Assembly: GCA_947044365.1 (NCBI GenBank)
Contig: OX345643.1
Location: 4,420,001-4,484,000 of the forward strand
Reading direction: 5' to 3'
DNA length: 64,000 bases
Origin: Petrosia ficiformis
Lineage: Eukaryota > Porifera > Demospongiae > Haplosclerida > Petrosiidae
Shown here: positions 23,098 to 38,000 of the stretch, piece by piece
Layout: each line of letters starts with the position of its first letter
Numbering within the stretch: the stretch's first letter is position 1
Position numbers and translations under genes: made by a program
The notes under the pieces: generated by a model
The model's input: the letters and a program-made list of their open reading frames with translations, nothing else
The model's database searches: none
What the model was told of the DNA's origin: nothing

Positions 23098-26000
23098 GTT
23101 CCACACAATCTGGGAATTTGAGCAATCTGCAATTTGCGTTGCACAAACTGAAGATCCACAGAATGCCTGCCAATCTGCAGATTGTACAATACTAAATGCA
23201 CATTACACAAACTGTTGAAAGAAAAGCAAAATAGACAGTCATTTGTAACATGTTTGGACAAGTAAATAGTTTCTTATTTTTAAACTACAAATTTCTGCAT
23301 AATGTTTTCTGAAAAGACAGCTCACCATATTTCCTGCAATGTCAACAACAAACATTTCCCTTGTTTTCAAAATATTCACTGTCCCAGTTTATTGTCGTTG
23401 CCAAGCACCAAAAAAAGAAGGCTATGTGTTAGGTATGCAATGACTGGCTTCACAGTTCTTGTGAAGAAATCTGTAGTTTAGTTCTGTTGTATCAATGGAG
23501 GTTTTAATAGTGAGTTTTGCTTTTCCCATACAACATTCATTCATCAGGACTTCGATGGTATATATAGTATGTGCTACTTATGGGACAGTATATTTAATTT
23601 TCTGAACATCAAAGGCTATCTTCAGAACAGTGTAATATTAAGGAGTATTTTGTGGTTCATCAGTTTGCCCAATTATTATTGCACAATCTGCAGATTGCAC
23701 AATTAGTATTGCGCAATCTGCACATTGCATGCTAATCTGCAGAATGGCACACACTCTGTGGATCTTCAATTTGCGCAACGCAATCTGCAGATTGCGTGGA
23801 GCATATATATATATATAATTATATATATATATATATATATATGGTGCTTATGTCGGCCTTGTACTCTACTTTTCTATTCCACTATTGAGAACTGTTTAAT
23901 AATATGTTTGTGATCTATTATAATTGCATGTCACAATCTACAGACTCATTGTCCCCTCAATCATGTTTATGTCTTATTAATCACTGTAATTTCTGTTAGA
24001 CACCTTTATATTTCAATTGTATATAAATAATCTGATTTCTTTGAATAAAAGTTAGTTGTTGCTTGAGTCAGCTTATAGTGAACCCGCCATTACATTTGTA
24101 TTCTCTCTCTTTAGGTACACATGTTCTCATATCAGTGTAGCCAGTTGTCCACTCCAGAGAGTGTCATTGATGTATTCAATACAGCTAAGAACTTCCAAGA
24201 GAAGCAAAGCACAACAACATTTGTATCAGTAGTTGTATTGGATGAAGTAGGACTTGCAGAAGACTCTCCAAACCTTCCTTTGAAGGTTCTTCATCCTCTC
24301 TTAGAAGATGGAACAGAAGAAGCAGATGATTCCCACCAGGTATAATAGCTTAACAGACACATAACATATAGCACTCACCCCTTCGCAACTATATAGATTA
24401 TTGATAGACAGCAACGTGTAGCTTTTGTTGGTATATCAAACTGGGCCTTAGATCCAGCTAAAATGAATCGTGGTGTTATGGTAACAAGAGGGGACCCTGA
24501 TGAGAAAGAACTAAAACTCTCTGCAGAGTAAGAATCAGACCTTCTATGTGCCTTATTTGCATATTAATCATCAAGTATACTGCACTCCTATATTCAATGT
24601 AATATAGGGAAATATGTTCTAGTAACCAGAATGATAGTGTTAAGGAAATGCTGAATCCTTATTTTGAGCATCTTGCTGCTGCTTATAAGGAAGTATGTGA
24701 GAAACAAAGTGAAAAGAAGAAATCATTCTTTGGTCTCAGGGATTTTTACAGGTGTGTTAACAATGGCTTTGATTGGTTTGCACATTAAAATATGAACTTA
24801 CTTTAGTCTTGTCAAAATGCTGTATTGGATGTGTGAAAGGACTGGAAATCCTCCATCTGAGAAACAGCTGGAACATGCTATAAAGAGGAACTTTGGTGGC
24901 CTAAAAGAACTGAACACCTACAAGATTTTCATGACACATTTAAGCAATATGGATTTTACTATTCCTCCAGAGGTAAGCAGAAAAATATAAAAACTTTTTA
25001 CTTATTCAGTGTTTCCAGAATAATCATTTGTTCCATCCTGACTGTACACCGTTGGGTCTGATTGAAACCAGTCTTAGGACTAAAGAGACAACATGGCATG
25101 GGTGAGTAAATACATGTTCTGTTAGGCATGTTAATGGTTGAATTAGTTATTGTCTTAATTTATTTTCATCACAACCTGTTTTTCTTGCAGAGAAAATCGT
25201 TATCTGTTGTTTCTAACAGAGAACTATGCAGCACTACAAGTACTCATACATAAGTTACATGAAGCAGTTAGTATGTCATCAAAATCTAATGACAGAAAGA
25301 AGGAACCTTTTGTTTTGTTTGGTAGTTCTTTTCCTAAAGATCGTGAATATACTCAAGTGTGTCGCAACATTAACCAAATCAAGATCTGTATGGAAACTGG
25401 TCGTACTGTTATTCTACTGAATTTAGAGAACTTATACGAGAGCTTGTACGATATGCTAAACCAGTATTATATATCTGTGAGAAGCAGTAGATATGTTGAT
25501 TTAGGTTTACAGACACACAGAGTGAAATGCCGTGTGGACAATGAATTCAAGTAAGGACAAGCATCATATTTGAAATATCTCAAAACCAGCATGGTGTAAA
25601 TTATTATTCAGTATCTGTGCAATTCTTTTTGTGATGAAACAAATTAAACATGTTTGAAAGGTCCTATGAGGTATAATTGTTTTTCAAAGGTTTTGAAGTC
25701 TTTAGTTATATAATATTTGTAAGGAAAAACAAAGTGATTGATATTCACTGATATTTGATTTCACCCATCTTCTTTTGAGCAATTCCCATAAAACCTTCCA
25801 TTATTCCTGAATATTTCCCTATTTCTTACCCCAGATTGAGCTAACAATTTAAAAGTCAATATTAACCTCACCACATGTGTTAGTAATGCACTATAGTATA
25901 TAATTGTAGATTCATGGACAGAGAAAAATTCCACCTTAACAAATTCCTGTTTCAGCCATGCTTTTTTGGACAGCGTTTATTAGCGTAATAACTCACCTCA

Positions 26001-29000
26001 ATTAATTATTAATAATTAATTATTTTTTACTTTAATTATGTTTGGATTCTTCTATATTATTAATTCTCATTGCTTTAGTCCACCCACAATTACATGTGCT
26101 CAGGCCTACTGATATTACAGTTACTGATATAATGTTATAGATATTCATTACCATGTTGCAATATTTAGTAGAGTAGTTTTATTGAGCCTTAATAACACGG
26201 TAGAGTTTTTTTTAAATTATCAATAACAATAATAATTACTGATATTATATAGCCCATCAGTGATTCAATGCATACACACTAATTTTTAGATTGATACTGA
26301 TAGCAGAAAAGGAGACAGTTTATAAAACTTTTCCTACTCCACTCATTAATCGACTAGAGAAACACTTTGTTTTGACAGAAACCATACTGCTTGACTGGCA
26401 GAAAGAAGTATTGAAACAACTCAATGATTGGATCAATCAGTTTAGCTGTATGATTAAAGGTAGTGAAAGGTAAATTGATTGATTTGTGTTGAGATATGAT
26501 TTTACTACTGTGATGCATAGTCCTTTTATATTGGATCCTTGTAGTTTTTATTTTTATATTTTTACTATTCTTACCCTATTCTGACCAATCAGATTGCATA
26601 ATTCAAGGTATATAATGGGTCACATTTCTCTATCATGAAAGGGAACAGAACCAAACAATGTGATCCGTTTACATAACCGTAGTTATGCAATATGGTTGCT
26701 AAGCAACAATGTTATCATGTTGCTAATACTGACCCATTTATTAGGAAGAGAGAGAGAGAGAGAGAAAGAGTTTAGTATTTAGATCATGTAGTTTGTAGAT
26801 TACTATCAGTTAAATGTTGCTATCCCTCATTGTACTGATTTTAGACAGAGTGTAGTTTGAAGCCCCCATTAAAATAGGAAAAGATATGTGAATCATTGAA
26901 CAATTAAGGAGACTACAAGTTGGTATAGATCTGATTTGACACAAAATATTGTATAAGTTAGAGATACCATAGGGCAGGTTTTTTCGCGGATAACAAATTT
27001 CGCGAATTTCGCGAAATATGGTATGCTTCGCGAAAATTATTTTCTCGAATTCTTCTTCTTCCATGCCCACAGTGATTTGGTTTTTGAGTATGCACACATG
27101 TGCATGAAAAATGCACATGCGCACACATACGTACATGCTTGAGGTCAAGTGCTAGTGTTAAGATGGCGTTGTTGAAGTACCTTAAAAAAAAAAGTATTTT
27201 GTCAAACCCCGAAGGACCCCTTTCAGACCACATGCCATCTGAAAGTATTACAGCAGCCAACAAAGAGGTCCAGAAGCTACTGAATTCAGCAGAGGGAAGC
27301 TCCAAGCAAGGCAACTATGCTAAGTACTCCGACGACAGTATACGTATCAAAAACATTCCCAAACTCTGGTTTGCATGTTAAACTTTCTCCAATTTGTGGC
27401 GACCAAACATTCTTGAAGATAGGGTGCCCCCGAGCGCAAGACTCCAACACAAAGCTCTCCATCTCTTCGACTAATCGGACTCACAAAAATTATATAGTGT
27501 GAAATAAGAAGCACACGTGGTCTCATGACAGTGCACGCGCTCGCACAATTCTCATGGGTGTGGTCTAAATGTTAACTCTAGCTCTGCGAAATGCACTGTC
27601 AATCCTAGATTCGCGAAAATAAAATCCGCAAATTTCAATGTAAAGGCCATTTGTGCATTTTATTATCCACGAAAAAAACCTGCCCTACGGTATGTACCGC
27701 CAACCAGTGATATAAGTCCCATTACATTTCTTGGGAAAGAGCAGGATAATCCGATACGTTATAGTTATAGCATACACGCAAGGTCTATTACTACAGTTAG
27801 CAACAAACAGTAGTATATGCAAGTTCAAATTTAGTTTACATAGAGGCCTGATTGCTACTTCTTGATCATAAGTTGGTAAAGAGCACACACAACTGCATGC
27901 AGTTTAAAATATTGTGTCCATTTGATACGCAATTATCACAAACAATGTATTATATGATCAGTTTATTTGCATTCTGGTCAAAATTAATTTAACAGCAGTT
28001 AGATTATCTCATTCATTTGCTCCATGCACAAAAATTAGGATGGTCTAAGTAATATTTCTCACATTAGAAAGCCTGTGGCCTGTAAGATAAGCAAAAACAT
28101 GTGAATGCCAACTCTGCAGTTTTGAGACATTTTAGAATGTCTATGATTTGCTTTCCTACAAATGGATTTTTTATACTGCAGTGCTGTTTTAGTATGACCA
28201 TTTTTAGTTATAGTTATAGTATGTCTAGTTTATTGCAACTTTAGTTAGAGTTATAGTTTAATTAACTAAACAATTTCAGGCTTACTAAAATGGTTTTAGT
28301 TTTAGCTAACTAACTAAAATTGCTTATTATTCATTGTAGTTAGTTATAGATATTGCTATAGACTTACTAAAAGGGATTTTAGTTATAGTTATAGTTAACT
28401 AAAACAACACTATTGTATAGACACAGAATATTTCCTTTTTCACGCAGTTTCACAACACTGGATCCCTTTGAGCACGATAAGCCATTACAGACCACAGAAC
28501 TTATATGTTTTCTTTTTCTCACAGTTTCACAATACAGGATGCTTTTGTTGGCTTTCAGAATGATACCCCAGCATCTGTTATTTTTCAAGTAACAAAGCAG
28601 CTAAGAGATGAACTACACTTGCATAATGATAAAGATTTGGCTCAGAGGAAATCTGATGTTCTCAAATCTAGCTGCAATCTTCTGCTACAAATGGCAACCC
28701 CTGATGCTTTAATTCGCTTACAACATACTGCATTAGCTGATCAACAGAAGATGCTCTGTCGGGTTTATTGTTCAGAACAGTACCATGAATCCTTGACACA
28801 GTTCTTACAACATCACATTAACAGTGCTGGTAAAGGAAATGGTCTTTTGATACAGGTTAGTTTGTCATTGAGTCTCAGAATGAAATTCAATTCATAAACT
28901 ACTCATTGTTCTGCTTTGTCAGTCAGTATCTACACAAATCCTTTTTCAGGTTACAACTCATAGTCATCTGCTATCAAATCCAGACCTGAAGAACATGTGC

Positions 29001-32000
29001 AAGCAAATAGGGTATCATAGTAACCAAGTGTCTTGTTTTTTTCTTCAAGAATTTGACACCGAGCTGGACTTCACAAAACAAATCAGGTGAATGAATCCTA
29101 TTCACAAATGTGAGATGCATTAATTTTATTCATCAATATTCTATATAGCACAGCATTTGATTCTGGTGATAACATTTTGATAATCCAGTGTGACTCAGGT
29201 CATCTCTATGGAGATCTTGTAGCATGTGCTAGATATCGTATTGAGGATGAGAAAGAAAAGGCTTTGAGAAAAAAAGGGAAGTCTCTCAGAGAGAAGAAAG
29301 TTGTGACAGGAACTACACATGTCTTATTCATTATTCATCTTCCTCGTAGAGGTGGAAGTAGAGGCTTCTCATTTGTAGGGTTTCAAGGTGGATCCTGGAT
29401 ATCAGCTCATATTGATGATATCCATGTTCAGTCTGAGGCAGCATTAACACTTGATGCGTTAAATGTTACCATTAGTGAGCTATTCTACAATATGCCATTC
29501 CTCCCTGGAAAGTTGGAACTGACAACACAAAACATTGATCAAGCGCCTTTTGAACCACAACAGATACAAGAATCAGAACCGATGAGCACAGAGCCCTGCA
29601 TGGAGTACTCAGATTATCAGCAAATTGCAGTCTCAAATATTTTCAGCAATGTCTCAGATATGGAAGAGGTTAGCATAATTGTAGTTTAAAATAGGGTGTT
29701 AACTGTATATTTATTTGAAGATGGGTCTTGAACAGACAAAATCTCAAAAGGAATCTGAAGAGCTTATATCAGAATATCAAGAAGAGGTAATATGTGTATC
29801 ATTACATTATAAATAAATGTATTACAAACATTAATAATATAAATCTTATGTGCAAGTATTACTCATCTGTGGTGGACTAGTTATGTATATCCTGCAGTTC
29901 TTATTAATAAGTGAAACAATTATCTCTTTATGCAATAGCAGAGCAAAATAGTTAACACATTTATAATACATTTTCAATCATAATCATAGATCACTGAACA
30001 CTCAAATACAAGGGATGGTTTCATTAGTGAGGAAAATGATAGAGATGAAGAAATGGAGTTGTCTTCTGAAGGTTTTAAGCAATCATCCATCAGGGACGAA
30101 AACAATGAAGAAGAGGAAATGGATTCAGGTACTAGTGAAGATGAAGAGAATGATAAAGAAGAGGAAATAGAGCCAGACACTAGTCATTTGTTGATTGATG
30201 ACGAAAATGAAGAGGAAGAACTGGATTCAGTTACTAGTGAAGATGAAGAAAATGATGAAGATGATTCAGTTACTAGCCGAGATGAAGAAAAGGAGAGAAT
30301 GGAGTCAGACGCTAGTCATGCAGCTATTGGTGAAGAAAATGAAGAGGAAGAAACACAGTTGCATCCTGAAATACCTCCTGAGAAACACTATACACAGTGC
30401 AGACGACTCTACCATTGTATCCAGGCTGTTGTTGCTAAGATTGCTGAAAGAGATGACACAAAAAAAGAATGGGCAGCAAGAAGAGTTAAATTACTCCTGG
30501 ATCTCATACCAAGTAATCCAGAATTCCCTCTTAGTGAGTATTAATTGATGTAGTGATAATTCATTGTGTTAGTTTCTGTTTATAGTTAAAACCTACAACT
30601 CACTCAAAGACATCCTTAGTTTTTGATTACTTAGTACATTTTGCTTGTAGATATCAAGACTTTCTATGGAGCTCTTGTGAAACATATTCTGTTTATTTTG
30701 AAACAAAGAGAAGAGGCACAACAATATACAGAATGGGTTTTAAAAGAGGCTCTGAATGGTAGGAACCTACACAGTTTTGGGACATTCCAGAATGTTCTTA
30801 CAAGAAAATTGGACGAAGTGATAGTTCCAATATTTGTTGCTGTTCTATCATTTGTAGACAACTATTCCAATCTAGACATAATGGGAAACAAGTATGAAAA
30901 TTCCATAAAGCATAAGCACAATATTATTGTGTCAATTTCTTAATACTACTTTCACCACCATTAATATAAATTATTATGTTTCTTGTCTCTGCATATAGTG
31001 GGAACTTACCAAAGCAAAGGTTATGGCTTCATATTTTCCACTATCCAAGAATTTGTAGTTTGAGTTTTCATTACAAGAAATGTTTTAAGTCCTTTGAAAC
31101 TAGAAAACTACAGAGAACATTAAAGGAAGATTTCACCTGTCGATTTCCATTTTTTTGGCTGATCAAAAATGCTATTGATTCATCATGGGGAAAGGTCTTA
31201 GGTAAGTGTTTGGAATATGATAAGTTTACACAGTAAAGGGATTTAGACAAATTTTATAAATAATTGTTTGCTTTGTAACAAGTCAATAAATAGTTGATTT
31301 ACTCTGTCTAGCATAGTTGACCATATTGCGTGGTAAGCCCACTGGAAAAATATATTGATTTCTTTAATGGTTAAATAAGAAGAATATGTGGCCATGTGAA
31401 CATAATTCTACCGTTTAAATATTTTCATTGAATAATCATAAAATTTAATAGATTTCTGTTTAGCTCACAAAACAATCACACACTTCATCTGTACAGGCAT
31501 TAACAAGCAACAGGAAGTACTTTCCCATTTATGTGCATCACTTGAAAAATCTCCAATAGCTGAAGTGCTTCATACAGTACCTAGTGATCTTTGGGAAGAC
31601 TTTGGTCACGACTATCTACATGACTACTTGCAGAGTGTACATCATGTTGCTCATTCTAAAGTGCAAAAAGAGTACAAGGTAACAAGGATTAATATAAAAC
31701 ATGCAATGAACTGTGAGTTCCAAAACTGAAATCGCTTTTGAACATAATTACATCATAACTATTATGAGTTTTAAATTAATGTATGAAGTAACCTTTTTTT
31801 TAAGCTCTTAGGAAAAGCTCTATATGCCATTGTCACTGGTACAGAATTGTCAGCTGTTACTACTTCTCTGTTAACAAGACTTGTGGGTGTCCATGTTGTA
31901 TATAATTATTATCAGAAGGAGATCATGTGGTTAGGACAATTAATATCTCTCATACCAGGTATCTTAGTGAAGCTACATGATATGAAAGGTTAGTACAATA

Positions 32001-35000
32001 AAATAACTGTATTTTAATCTACTTTTTATATCATTAAACTAAAGGATATAATGACAAGTTCATGGATATTCATCTCCATGCTGTTCGGTTTGCTTTGGAA
32101 GATGTTGAACTGCCATTAGACAAAGATACCAGAGAACATTTTCCACAGGGATTACTTCGACTTCAGTTGTGTCAAACTGCTATCAACTCAATCATTGAGA
32201 TCAGTTCTGGAATAACATTGGTGGATGAAATAAGGTGAAGTGACATTAAATAACATTAATATCTCTTGGACCTCATCATGGCCCTGCAGAGACACAAGTT
32301 ACCATCAATACAATAAGAATAATAATTATTATGACTAGCAATCAGAAGGTCCTGGCCTCAAATCCCAGCTGGTCCAGATTTTCTGGACATGTATCTCTCT
32401 TATTTCTAGTAATTGAAACTGGTCCATTGTTTCATAATCACGTACAACCCTATCTACTGAGTGTTCATGTTCATGTGTTGTGTGTACACTATATAACTGA
32501 CTTTAATACTGTTTACTTTGTGATAATTAGGTTAATTAACTAATTCTGTTCTTCTTTCTAACAGGGGTTATTGGCATTATACAAGGTTAATACAGTTATT
32601 TGTTGAACACGTTGCACTCAAGTATCCAGATTTGATAGTGATTGCTAAACGATTTGAGATGGTAAGTGCTATAAATAGCTATGATTCTCCAAGCTTCAGG
32701 TTTCACAGATTAGGGAACCATTCTACTTTGTATCTACATACATGTATATGTATAGTTGCATGTGATATGTGTTTACTGCAATAGGTATTCCAATAAGCAC
32801 CAATACTCTTTCAATCCACTAGCAATTTCCTAACAAGAGATGGGATTTCACAAGGGTTGATACTATCAAGCATCTTCAGAATCATTTGAAGAAAATGGAA
32901 GAATATTATGAAAAGCAAAAAAAGTTCAAGTAAAAGAAATAATTATAATTAATGAATATGTTTAACCTTCATTCATAATCAAAGGTCAAACATTTCTGAC
33001 ATTCAAAAATGTACTAAATCATTTTTTACTGAAGTTGTTTCTACTCTCTGCTTTGACAAACAAAATCCACCTGAATCAGACTTGATTATTGAGCTAATTG
33101 CTATTGTATTTGATGAAGAAATGCAATATACAAAAGACTTCAGTTATTCAGAAAAGGAAAAGGCAGACAAAGTTCCAGTAATAAGATCATTTTTGTTACA
33201 GCTACTTCTGGAATACAAGTGAGGGAATTAAAAAATAAATTGTGTTCCTGAATAATAATTATACTTGTTTATTACATGTGTTGTAATTGTAATATTAATT
33301 AATAATCATTAGCTAGCTACTAATCCTAATTATAATTATAATTGCAAATTTGCTACAGACTAATTGTAATTTTAATGGTAATTGCAAAGTTATCATCCAT
33401 TTTAATTAGTATCCATTGCTCTCAAAATTAGCTAGGAATTTCTTGGAGTTCCAACTACATCAGATCCGATAGAAAGGGTTTTTAGCTATGAAGGTAATAC
33501 CTTGAAACCAGAAAGGGCTCATCTCTTGCCTAAAACCTTTGAAGACCTTTTGTTTTTGTAAAAAACATTAACTCAAATGAATTTTAGTGAAACAATCAAA
33601 TATCTAATTTAGTTGGTAGATTTTATACCTAATTCTCATCATTAGATGGCCTAATACTTAGAGATCAATTCTAATTGTAATCATTACATCATAAGTCAGT
33701 AACTAATTGTAATTCTAGTCATTGATCAGAAAGCCAATTACAACAAGCCTGTTACATACATGTACATAACGATTACAATGAAGTTTGTTAAAAATATCTA
33801 TATAAATAGAGAAGAGATTCAAATCCTATTTCTGCATGTTTTCCCCTCCATTCAGTACATGCAGATGATAAAGTATCAGCTGACACCAATTAGCATTGGG
33901 TGATGAGTTTGAGTCCTGTATGGGAGGGAATTCAACATTATTTTTCCAAGTCTATCTTTGTTTCTGCCTATATAGGTGTTATCACTACTTATTTCCAGCA
34001 TTAATGTATATTTTGTTGGGATTATGGATTGAAACTTTACCCTATAATTTAATTATAATTTGTATCTCAAAACCTGTTAATATCTTATTTGATCTTTTAT
34101 TCATAGCACTGAGAGAGTGTTAGAATACTTGAATGTGTACCTCACCAAGTCACGAAAGTTTATTCAGGATAATCGAATTGTATGTCTTCTCTGTATGCAA
34201 TGTTTAGAGGTAATGAAACAATATACATTGATAAAGCTGTCTATCAGTATCACACATAAAATAATGCTTTACAATTGATCAGTGTAAAGCACAATACTCC
34301 TAGAGGCTTCTGGTAGTTTCTGGGGTCCCAGAAGGCTTGTAGGTAGTGATGTTGTAAAACTCACCTGTCATGATACAGCTAATATTAGATATTAAACTTT
34401 GGGTGGCCAGTTTAAAACCCAAATGATGTTCTTTTGTAGTCTTAGCAATCTCGGTCATAATAATTATGATCAATAATGCATTGTATTTTCATCAAAGCAT
34501 GACTATAACACATAATTAATAACAATAATAATTATTATTAAAATAATTATAGTAGATATTATATAAATAATTATACGCATTACTTTCCAGGATGCCATCT
34601 TTAAGCAGAGTTGTCGTAGTATTTGCCAGGATAATGCCAAAAATGCAAAGACGCTTTTAGCTGAAGGAGAGACTGTTGTGAAGCTGAACAGTGATACCAG
34701 CCTTGAGAGTAATATTACAATTGAACATCTTGAGGCTATAGCCAAACTTCGTTTTGTTTGTTCTGTTGTTGGGGATCTACTTTACAAATATAATGAGAAA
34801 GGAGTAGACAATCTTACATTAAGTGAGACTGAATTACTTAAATCAATGAAGATATGCTGCAATGATGACAAGTTAAACAGTATGGAAGCTGGTCCTGCTG
34901 TATTTATTTTGAAACAGGTTGCTAGACAGCATGGCATGTCATTCCTGGTTTCATTATCCAAGAGCAAAGAGTTGGAATGGGTTATCCCTACTCCTTTAAG

Positions 35001-38000
35001 AAAACAAGATGAGGTGATAAATACAGTTAGGAAGTGTAGAATTAATGTTTCTTTTCCTTATTTTCAGATGATTGTTAATCCTTGTGACCCATTTCTTATT
35101 TATGAAGTTTATGGAGGTCTCAGAAGTGATATTACTGATGTTGTTTACAGTCAGAAATTGAATGAGTTAGAAAAGAAAGTAAAAGTAAGCAATTTTTATG
35201 GCCCGCAGGGCCATCCCTATGATTGCTTTCCCACGGGTTCGATGTATGTTTATATATATATTTTCTTGTGTCCACTTACGCGAGTATGCGTTGTATACGT
35301 AGTTAAGGAAGTTACATCATTCCCGGGGGCTCGGTCAATTAATGGGCGTGGCGCGTAAAAGAACGCGCGATCATTGATCAAGCTCTACACAGCAGCAGAA
35401 AGAAATCTGTGTAGCTTACGTTGAAACTGGAACTAATAGCTAGCTATTCTGCCTGAAAAATATTCCTAAAGTTCTACAAGGTCCTTTGAAAGGTCAGGAG
35501 AGTAGATAATCAAAATAATAAGCTGTTGTCTTTCATGCTTGATAAAGTCAGCCATGATTACCGAATGCTGGACACCACAAAGCAGTCATAGAGATACGTT
35601 TATCTTTACTTAAATTTGTAAAGCAATCATAGGGATGTTTTTTTTCTCTATATACACTTGTTGTTACTAATATTATTTTGAGGAATGCATTTATATAACT
35701 ACACAGCTGTTGAACATTAATTACCTCCTATATTTCTATAGGGTTTGACTCCTAGAGATGCTGTACCATTACTTTTATCAATATATCAAGTGGTAACAAT
35801 GAGTCATGTGTATTCTGATGATGACACAAGAAGAGTTGCAGTGAGTTGTCGTAGACATAGACTTGAGCCTCATTGATTAAAAAAATTTTATTCCAGAGTA
35901 AATCTGAGTCTGTAATTTGCACATTCACTAAAAACTGCGAGATATTTGACAGAGAGGTTAGTGCAAAAACATTTCTTAGTTTTGTTTACTATAATTTGTG
36001 TTTTAATTTATATATGTAGCTGAAATGGGGTGCTCAGACCCTAATTCAGTGTACACATTGTGAGAAACTGGAACAAATGCATCCTAGACCAGGGCAAAGC
36101 CTTCAAGACAGGATGACTACTGAAGTTGTTGTTCATGCTGCAATTACATTCCAAGCAAAACGAACACTAGATGTAATGCAGCCTTTCATTAAACTACTAT
36201 ATAGTCCAGGAGAACTGAAGGTCTGTGTAGTATAATGTATTGATAATTATTCAATTCATAATATTTTTAGGAATCAAATCTTCCAGCATTTCCTTGTGAA
36301 ATATTGTCCAATACTGCAAGAACACTTTTGCAAGGGGCATTTAACAGTAAGCATAGCATACATAACAGTAGTTATTTTTAAAATTTATATACTTTTACTT
36401 AACATAGAATGCCCTCGTGGACATTCTTATTTTGTATTGAAGGTACGTCTTTGAGATATTGATGTGTATTATTGTACTTGACCTTATTATTTTGGACCAA
36501 GTTTAAAAGTTTTGGTTTTCAGCAGTATTATGTAATACTACCAATGTAAACTACAGATAACCATCAAACTATTTGTTAGATTTTGATAAAATATTATAAT
36601 TTACCTTTTAAGAATTGTCCTTACTGAAAAGATATTATTTTTTATTGATATAAGGTAATTGATATCCATGAGTGTAGTTGTATTGCTATTGTTTAACCAC
36701 AGTGTGAAGAATTGACAAAAAGACATAACTGTCCATCTTGTCACATGATAGTTGAAAAGCATAATAATGAATCAATCACACTGTAAGTTCTAATGTTGCT
36801 TATACTTATCATCATTTTAAATTGAAACACGAATGGACATAGCCATTGTATTGACTAACAAATAATTCAATAAATTTTACAGAAGTGAACCTCAAGTTGG
36901 TTATACCCTGGGAGACCCTACTCAACGTGAACTTCATCCTGATTCTGAGAGAAACCTATCTCCTGCAGCTTGTGCTATTCTGAGAATTCTTATCAATGCT
37001 TGTCTGGTGTGGACAGCTTGTACTAATGAGGTAGTTTATTTACCTGTCAGAAGTAATTGTAGCAATAATACAACATACAAATGGATCAAAAGTACTTTAG
37101 TCAAGCAAATTATTATAATATTAGTAGTAAATAATAATGATATAGAAAATGTATGAAAATTCAATTTGCTCAAGTCCGTATAATAAATATAAGTAAACAT
37201 GTTATTATGTTACTGAGCCTCATAGCTAATATTCCCCTCTTTCCCTTGTTAGAATGCAACACAAGGTCTTCTGGAAATAGTTGCTAATAAAGTTCGACCT
37301 AAAGATTTGCCTACATTCTTCTGGCAACACTTAGAGTGTGATATCAGCATGTTAAGCAGTGCAATTGGGAAAAGCAAGGATGATGCTTGTCTCCTTTTGC
37401 ACTTGGTTCTGAAAAACATTAACACAGTTAATATCTCTGAAAGTAAGTAAATATCTACCTGCATAAGAAATGTATAATTGTTGCATCATTTTAACAATAG
37501 CAAGAAATATGAAAGTATTTGCCAGTTTGATGTCTGAAGAAGATAGGACTGTTTGGGAAAACTGTTTCAATGTGGCTTATATACAACCTATATTGGAGGT
37601 ATAAAACAAATATTATGTATTTATCAATTTTGTAAAATGAAAAATTTGCACAAAACATATTTTAAGTGATTCAATTATGTTTTTTCTTCAGAAATTAGAT
37701 TGTTGTATTCAAGATGCCACCAAACAATTGCTAGAAGACAATACAAAAGGTCTGTTATTGTTTTTATTTATTATGCTTTGCTTTAACTATATTTCTCTGA
37801 ACATTTATTCATTCCTTGTCATATAGAACAAGACCATCTCTACTATACTGTGTATGAAAAGGTAGCAATCAGTCCAAATACAATTCTTCCACATCTCTGG
37901 AGTTATCGCCCAAGGATAACTCTTGACCACTTGTACCAAATATTAGAGACTCAAAGGAAAGACTTTCCCATTCTACATGAACTGTTGAAGGAAGTGAGTG

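Noticed and set aside
23680..23800. CRISPR-like short repeats (CAATCTGCAGATTG words)
   Set aside because: Irregular spacing, no spacers, eukaryotic intron; they are short dispersed palindromic words.
32235..32984. Hidden RING exon in copy A
   Set aside because: All intron sequence in this interval was read for paired CxxC codons with splice borders; none was found.
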